From Sclerodactyla briareus (Eukaryota; Echinodermata; Holothuroidea; Dendrochirotida; Sclerodactylidae), in the NCBI GenBank assembly GCA_026419785.1, contig JAODTK010000610.1:62001-126000 (forward strand): a DNA stretch of 64,000 bases, written 5' to 3'. Every line of letters starts with the position of its first letter. The stretch's first letter is position 1. This document shows, piece after piece, positions 59,460-64,000 of the stretch. The position numbers were made by a program, and so were the translations under genes. Under the pieces are notes generated by a model, which saw nothing but the letters and a program-made list of their open reading frames with translations, searched no databases and was not told where the DNA came from.

Positions 59460-59753
59460 CTGTAATGGATTGGTCGACCCAGCGTAAGACACATTCTCCC
59501 ACGTGACTGCATATAAATCGTAAATATAATCCAGATGAGCATCAGGAAGGTTCCCTGAATTAGGGCCATAATGTCGTCGTGCCTGTGGTACAGATACGTC
59601 AGCCACACGTTCCCTCCCAGCGATATCCCCAAAAACATCGGCCATGAACGGAGCGATGATGGCGGAACCGTTTCCAGATATGGGGAACGTCTCGTTTGTG
59701 AAACGGAATTCATCTCTGTAGTCATTAAAGCTCATCATGCCATCTGGGTACAC
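59460..59753 (-). CDS. NIDO domain exon (first part) of the mosaic gene
   Basis: The acceptor CCTACTTACCAG and donor CAG/GTATGT bound 294 bases (98 codons), open in phase 0 throughout. It reads VYPDGMMSFNDYRDEFRF, FPISGNGSAIIAPFMADVFG, and DLYAVTWENVSYAG then STNPLQ. 'G..SF', 'IIAPF.ADV' and 'AVTW.NV.Y' are the signature blocks of NIDO, the extracellular domain first described in nidogen. This is the cleanest exon of the gene. The start codon drawn by the open frame (Met at 'MYPDG') is not a start, because the exon begins at the splice site. Confidence 0.93.
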
Positions 59754-59759
59754 CTGGTA

Positions 59760-60570
59760 AGTAGGTAAAAGTAAAATTTTGATGCTAATATTATTCCATA
59801 CAAGACTCCCAAGGTCTCAAGTGATATCGCACAACTGATGTGTCGAGTCTCACTGACGGAACAGCGTGGCAGCTGCAGTGACCCTTTGGCGACTTCGTAG
59901 TAGAAAATCAAAAGACACCGTATAGTGCAACCTAATGAAGTCATCATTGATCAATACATTCTGATCATTCCATATGTAATTAATAACCGATCTATGTCAT
60001 TACAGACTTACTCTCGTTGACGCGTTAACAGTTCTTCACTTCAAACGCTTTGCACGGTGAACGTGTTTAAGTTCATTATTTATTTAGGAACGAAATGTCG
60101 TCAATGCTGAATTCGTATTATTCATCGAGCATTAGCAACAAAAACATCACAGATAAGTCACATGAATGGAGGAATCGTTATTACCACCAGGAATCGAGTG
60201 TTTCACGAGCTGGTGATACACTTTCTCTTCTCCGATATACCAACAAGAGGATCACCCGCTAAGGCATAAACAATTAGGCTTTATGTCATTTTGAAGTCTA
60301 TTAATTTGGTGTTTCGCACATTGATTGATCCAAATAATCTCCTTTTCTTTCTTCTGACCCTTGAGTAGGGAGTGTATTTTAGCTTTCAAACTACATTGCG
60401 ACGGGTGATGACGGGCAGCATTAAAAAAAAATATCCGAAATTAGAGTACTAGAAATTATATTTGCAAAGTTACCCAGTGTTAATTTAGGAGGTTTCAATT
60501 CCAATCGATTTAAATAAAGTTGAAGCCCTCGTTAGTTAATGTTTTAGTCCACTTTGTTTTACGATTGCTT
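59760..60570. other. intron, no gene seen
   Basis: AT-rich, motif-less. Confidence 0.5.
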
Positions 60571-60574
60571 TACG

Positions 60575-60578
60575 ATAT

Positions 60579-60629
<51 letters not shown>

Positions 60630-60720
60630 ATATATATATATATATATTATATATATATATATATCTATATATATATATATTATATATATATATATATAGA
60701 TATATATATATATATAATAT
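60575..60720. repeat. (TA)n microsatellite
   Basis: About 145 bases of interrupted TA repeat that stops exactly where the Penelope-like reading begins. Confidence 0.9.
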
Positions 60721-61969
60721 CGCTTTGAATTGGTTTATTCTCGTACCAACCTTAATGTATGGACGTTCTATTCTATTAAGGGATGGGTACTACTAAGATG
60801 GGTATGCAAACCTATGATAGTCATTGAATACCTCATAGCAGTGAACCCCCCTGCAACCAAGTGTTCGATTCCCTACGATGTCGCTTTGCGACTACGTAGA
60901 ATACGTTCCTCGGACGAAGCTTTGAAATCGGGCTAATGAGTACAAGCGCTATCTGCGAACACAAAACTACAGCCCCGTTGCATAAATAGGCAATTCCGCA
61001 AGGTTCGTAACTTGACTCAGGAGCGTTACTTGAGCCAGGTAATAAACCGTCTAGTAAAGTTTTTCCTCTCGTCCTTGACTACAACCACCGCCTCCCTAGT
61101 ATTTCAGAGGTCCTCAGAAAGCACCTTCACTTAATATCATCCCACCAGAGTTCCGAGTTGAGTGATATCTTTCCCGAGGGTTCAATCGTGCCAGCGTATA
61201 GGAGGACCAAGAACATCAAGAAAGTAGGGCCCCCCTCCAAGCTAAAATCAAAGGGTGCCATCCTTAACAAATGTGATTCCCCAGGCTAATCGAAAATGCC
61301 AAAGGAAGTGTGATCTCTGTCAGCATTTTTCTCAGGAAACTGCTACTTTCACTAGCTGCACAAACCAATCACTCTTATCCTATTTAAGGAGGCACTACCT
61401 GGTACTAGCCATATGTCATTATTTGATCACTGCATTAAATGCAAAGTCCAGTAATTCGGCTCCACTTCCATGCAATTCAAGGTTCGTTTCCGTAACCATG
61501 AATCAAGCATGTTAACAAACAAAAAAAACATGTGAAGTGGCCACACACTACAACAACCCCCCCCCCCCCCCCCCCACCCCATGATTTATTTGATTTCACT
61601 TTCTCGCCGATCGAGCAAGTCTCGAAATCAGACAACACAAACAAGAATCTTCTGAAGCGTGAAATCTACTGGTCAGGCCAATTACGCACTCTCCAACCGT
61701 ACGGCCTTAACAAAAGGAACGAAATTGTATCGACCCGTAAAGTCGAGTTCTGTACAAAACATCCTAGGTAGGACTTTGTAGTTGTATTTGTCGGTCTGTT
61801 GGTATGTAATCAAGCATGTAATTATACGTTTTCTGTATATACCGTATGTTTACAGGCATTTTATTACCTGTATCAACTCTGAAGAAGAAGGTCGAATTGA
61901 CCGAAACGGTTTGAAAATATACTGGAGCAGCAAAAGTTGAATTTACTCTTCGTTTTTTCTATATTCTGA
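60720..61969 (+). mobile_element. Penelope-like element fragment with 3' end
   Basis: The plus strand shows KCSIPYDVALRLRRIRSSDE (60.86-60.92 kb), a FPLVLDYNHRLPSISEVLRK region (61.06-61.12 kb) and AYRRTKNIKK near 61.2 kb. A Cys-rich RKCDLCQHFSQETATFTS (61.31-61.36 kb) follows. These are in the order found in Penelope-like RT/GIY-YIG proteins. A terminal hairpin (GGTC/GACC, then CGAAACGG) lies at 61879-61909. The copy is 5'-truncated and broken at several points. (TA)n tracts bound it on both sides. Confidence 0.8.
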
Positions 61970-62190
61970 TCTATATATATATATATAGATATATATATAT
62001 ATATATTATATATATATATATATCTATATATATATATATATTATATATATATATATTATATATATATATATATATATAATATATATATATATATCTATAT
62101 ATATATATATCTATATATATATATTATATATATATATATAGATATATATATATATATATATATATCTATATATATATATATATAATATTA
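61970..62190. repeat. (TA)n microsatellite
   Basis: About 220 bases of TA repeat with 'ctatata' interruptions, against the 3' end of the Penelope-like fragment and 89 bases from an exon of the mosaic gene. Confidence 0.9.
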
Positions 62191-62278
62191 GTATTATTAT
62201 TATGCTTATCACTAAGCGTTGACTCTTCTACCCATAATGCCCTTGATACGTACAGACTGACAAAGAACCCTACGTTAC

Positions 62279-62451
62279 TCTCTCATAAGAGTAATAGTAG
62301 TCCCCGTCTTCGCAGTAGTCATACTCGTCATAGTAATCGTGTAGTTCGGCATAGAAACGCTTCGGGTAGAAGTGGAACCAATTGCTGTCTGGAATTGTGT
62401 CGTTATTATCGAGAAGACACTCCGAATATGAGTCATATGGGTAGAGCGGTA
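62279..62451 (-). CDS. N-terminal-side Tyr/Asp-rich exon of the mosaic gene
   Basis: A strong acceptor (TTTGTTTCTTTCACAG) and donor AGA/GTAACG bound 173 bases. Two bases complete an upstream codon and 57 codons follow, so it joins the NIDO exon at 59.6 kb in phase 0. It reads PLYPYDSYSECLLDNN, TIPDSNWFHFYPKRF, then a run rich in Tyr, Asp and Glu. 'LYPY' near the start resembles the segment that opens mature NIDO proteins ('LYPYG...D'). The acidic Tyr run has no defined domain. The signal peptide exon should lie at higher coordinates and was not seen. Confidence 0.7.
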
Positions 62452-62459
62452 CTGTGAAA

Positions 62460-63795
62460 GAAACAAAAGCGAGATAAAAAACTTCGATAATCTTAACATT
62501 TGCGCGGGATTGCCTTACAATATTCGTTTCGTTCAATTTTCTCTCCTGTTTCGTTACCTTGTGTCGCTACCTGTGCCGCTACCTTGTGCCGTTACCCTCT
62601 ATACAATATAGCACAATTTCTAGTGCTTTCATTTGCGTGAGAGATGTGATGTTTCTAGGATGTGTCTATAGGTATTTTGTCATTCGTTTGCGTTATATTC
62701 AATATTTATCGGAAAATTGACACATCACAAGTGTACCCATGTCATTCCGCAAGTCCATTCTTACACCAAAATAATACCGAAATATAATGTTTCGTTACAT
62801 GAACGAAGTCAGTATATGTTCTCATGCATGAGCAGCCTTCATGTCTTTATTCAGGTTCCATAGCGGTGACAAGAATGAACTAACGTTTGGTCTAGTAAAT
62901 CTGATAATATAGTACCACTGTCTAATTTTGACGACTGTTCCCCAACCATGCATGCTTGCAGGGGTCTGAAACTGATTGGCGGTCCTTCATCCGTTGCAGT
63001 TTAGGATTTACGCTTGCCTTCCGTTCCCAAATGATTTGATAGGTGGCAACGTTTTCAGACCAGATGTTAGAGATACTTCCTCTTTGCAACCAGTTGTCCC
63101 GGAATCCCTCCCAGGTTATTCACCAACAGTTTCACTTTATACGACAAGTAACATAATTCTCCAGCGCTATCATTACAATATCCATTGCCACGATCGCCAC
63201 AATGAAATATGAGGCAACTGACTTCAAACAGAATAGTTCCACTTTATACGACGAGCAATATTTCTCTCCAGCGCCACCGTTAGCTTCAGGGCTACGCGGG
63301 CTTAAATGTCGTGATTAAGTGATCATTAAGAGTGCTCTGGTACATTGGAGTGGTGTCTTCTCAATTAACATGCGTGACATATCTCCAGACGCTCATTTCG
63401 GACATAACACAGACATTCATAAAATGCTGAATTGCTCAAGCAGTCCTATCAATCGGTTAGGTACAATTCACTTCGTATTATGAATACTTCAGAGTGGATA
63501 ACTCATTAATGTCAAAGTATGTTTTCCCAGAGAAACAAACGTTACCAGAAAGCAACTGTAAGCCATTCTACATGCGTAATGACTATTCTTTTCTGTATAC
63601 CAATGCAAACTTATTAGAATACCTGCTCTGGGTACACAAACATCGGTGTTGTGCCCTGATGAAATATTTTCACTGTACGTTCAAGACAGCTGATGTTATA
63701 TTTTTTGCTTACGACACAATTGTTCTATCCAACGATCTGTAACTGATTTTTGGCAAATAAGTTATTTGTATAATTCAGGAGCTTCTGGACTCATA
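62460..63795. other. no gene seen; upstream exon expected
   Basis: No signal peptide-like exon identified. A short imperfect duplication ('tcactttatacgac...ctccagcgc') occurs near 63132 and 63238. Plus-strand frames (62976-63212, 63494-63742) lack motifs. Confidence 0.45.
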
Positions 63796-63799
63796 TGCT

Positions 63800-64000
63800 T
63801 TGGTTTAGTTTAGTGTAATGAGGAAGGGTCAGGAAGGACATAGTCCTCATGAACGACCCTGAAACCACAACCCAAAAAAGTGCGTACGGGCCCAGAAGCT
63901 ACATGATTCGCCCACAATTTTCAAAAATAAATCAAGGGCCTCTTGAAGGTATTTATACTACTAGACATAACAAAATTTCCCGGAAGGATATTCCACTTGT
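63800..64000 (-). mobile_element. LINE 3' end, cut by the window edge
   Basis: Starts with 'ggtttagtttagtgt' and carries 'cgcccacaatttt', 'aaaataaatcaag' and 'ttcccggaaggatattccac'. It matches the 3' part of the 30.6 kb CR1-like LINE and the inverted solo ends at 40.0 and 47.3 kb. Coding sequence would continue beyond 64000. Confidence 0.8.

Larger units (their letters stand above)
15385..62451 (-). other. large minus-strand mosaic gene: NIDO-AMOP-VWD with sushi, Ig and EGF modules
   Basis: Exons are listed one by one. In 5'-to-3' order the modules are a Tyr-rich start, NIDO (two exons), an IPT-like module, a linker, a beta-rich domain with Cys cluster, AMOP, VWD (at least two exons), two probable extra exons, sushi, two Ig-like exons and two EGF exons. 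NIDO, AMOP and VWD in this order define the mucin-4/SUSD2-like family of secreted or membrane-bound adhesion proteins. The sushi/Ig/EGF part resembles Tie-like ectodomains. All exons lie on one strand in a sensible order, and phases agree at several junctions (A/B 0, 48.1/44.0 phase 1, 42.1/40.4 phase 1). Signal peptide, VWD C-terminal half, transmembrane segment and 3' end were not found. Two adjacent genes, with a split between 29.9 and 22.5 kb, remain possible. Confidence 0.55.

Overview
This is eukaryotic, intron-rich, repeat-rich genomic DNA with no operons and no long open frames. Coding sequence appears only as short exons with splice signals. The modules (NIDO, AMOP, VWD, sushi, Tie-like Ig and EGF) and the repeats (CR1/jockey-type LINEs, Penelope-like elements, TGACCT-rich 330-bp arrays, G-rich transposon ends) suggest a marine invertebrate deuterostome (echinoderm, hemichordate or lancelet). 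The species cannot be fixed from sequence alone.

The only host gene I can support runs on the minus strand across most of the window, with its 5' part near 62.5 kb and its 3' part at or below 15.4 kb. Reading 5' to 3': a Tyr/Asp-rich exon (62.3-62.5 kb), a NIDO domain split over two exons (59.5-59.8 and 54.3-54.5 kb), an IPT-like 'SPSTGTMLGG' module (50.8-51.1 kb), a linker exon (50.45-50.58 kb), a beta-rich module with a Cys-rich end (48.1-48.4 kb), an AMOP domain (43.8-44.0 kb), a VWD domain in at least two exons (42.1 and 40.3 kb), two probable downstream exons (33.9 and 29.9 kb), a sushi domain (22.4 kb), two Ig-like exons (21.4 and 19.9 kb) and two EGF exons (18.2 and 15.4 kb). The NIDO-to-VWD order is that of the mucin-4/SUSD2-like family. 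The sushi-Ig-EGF tail resembles Tie-type ectodomains. Whether these are one gene or two neighbours on one strand needs transcript evidence. About ten single-base indels break the frame inside otherwise well-preserved exons, while splice sites and domain residues are kept. This fits an uncorrected long-read assembly better than a decayed gene.

The introns are full of mobile elements. LINE remnants lie at 8.8-10.6 (-), 16.2-17.0 (+), 27.7-28.3 (+), 30.6-32.7 (-) and 36.4-38.6 kb (-). Solo LINE 3' ends lie at 40.0, 47.3 and 63.8 kb. Penelope-like elements lie at 35.7, 39.0-40.0 and 60.7-62.0 kb, all in contact with long (TA)n tracts. A G-rich TIR element occupies 44.5-46.4 kb, with a partial relative at 4.6-5.9 kb. 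A ~330-bp tandem family carrying clusters of TGACCT forms arrays at 7-8.7, 11.7-12.7 and 48.9-50.0 kb, plus scattered single copies. There is also a small foldback element, a 290-bp direct duplication, microsatellites and many poly-G/poly-C runs. I found no tRNA, rRNA, snRNA or CRISPR array.
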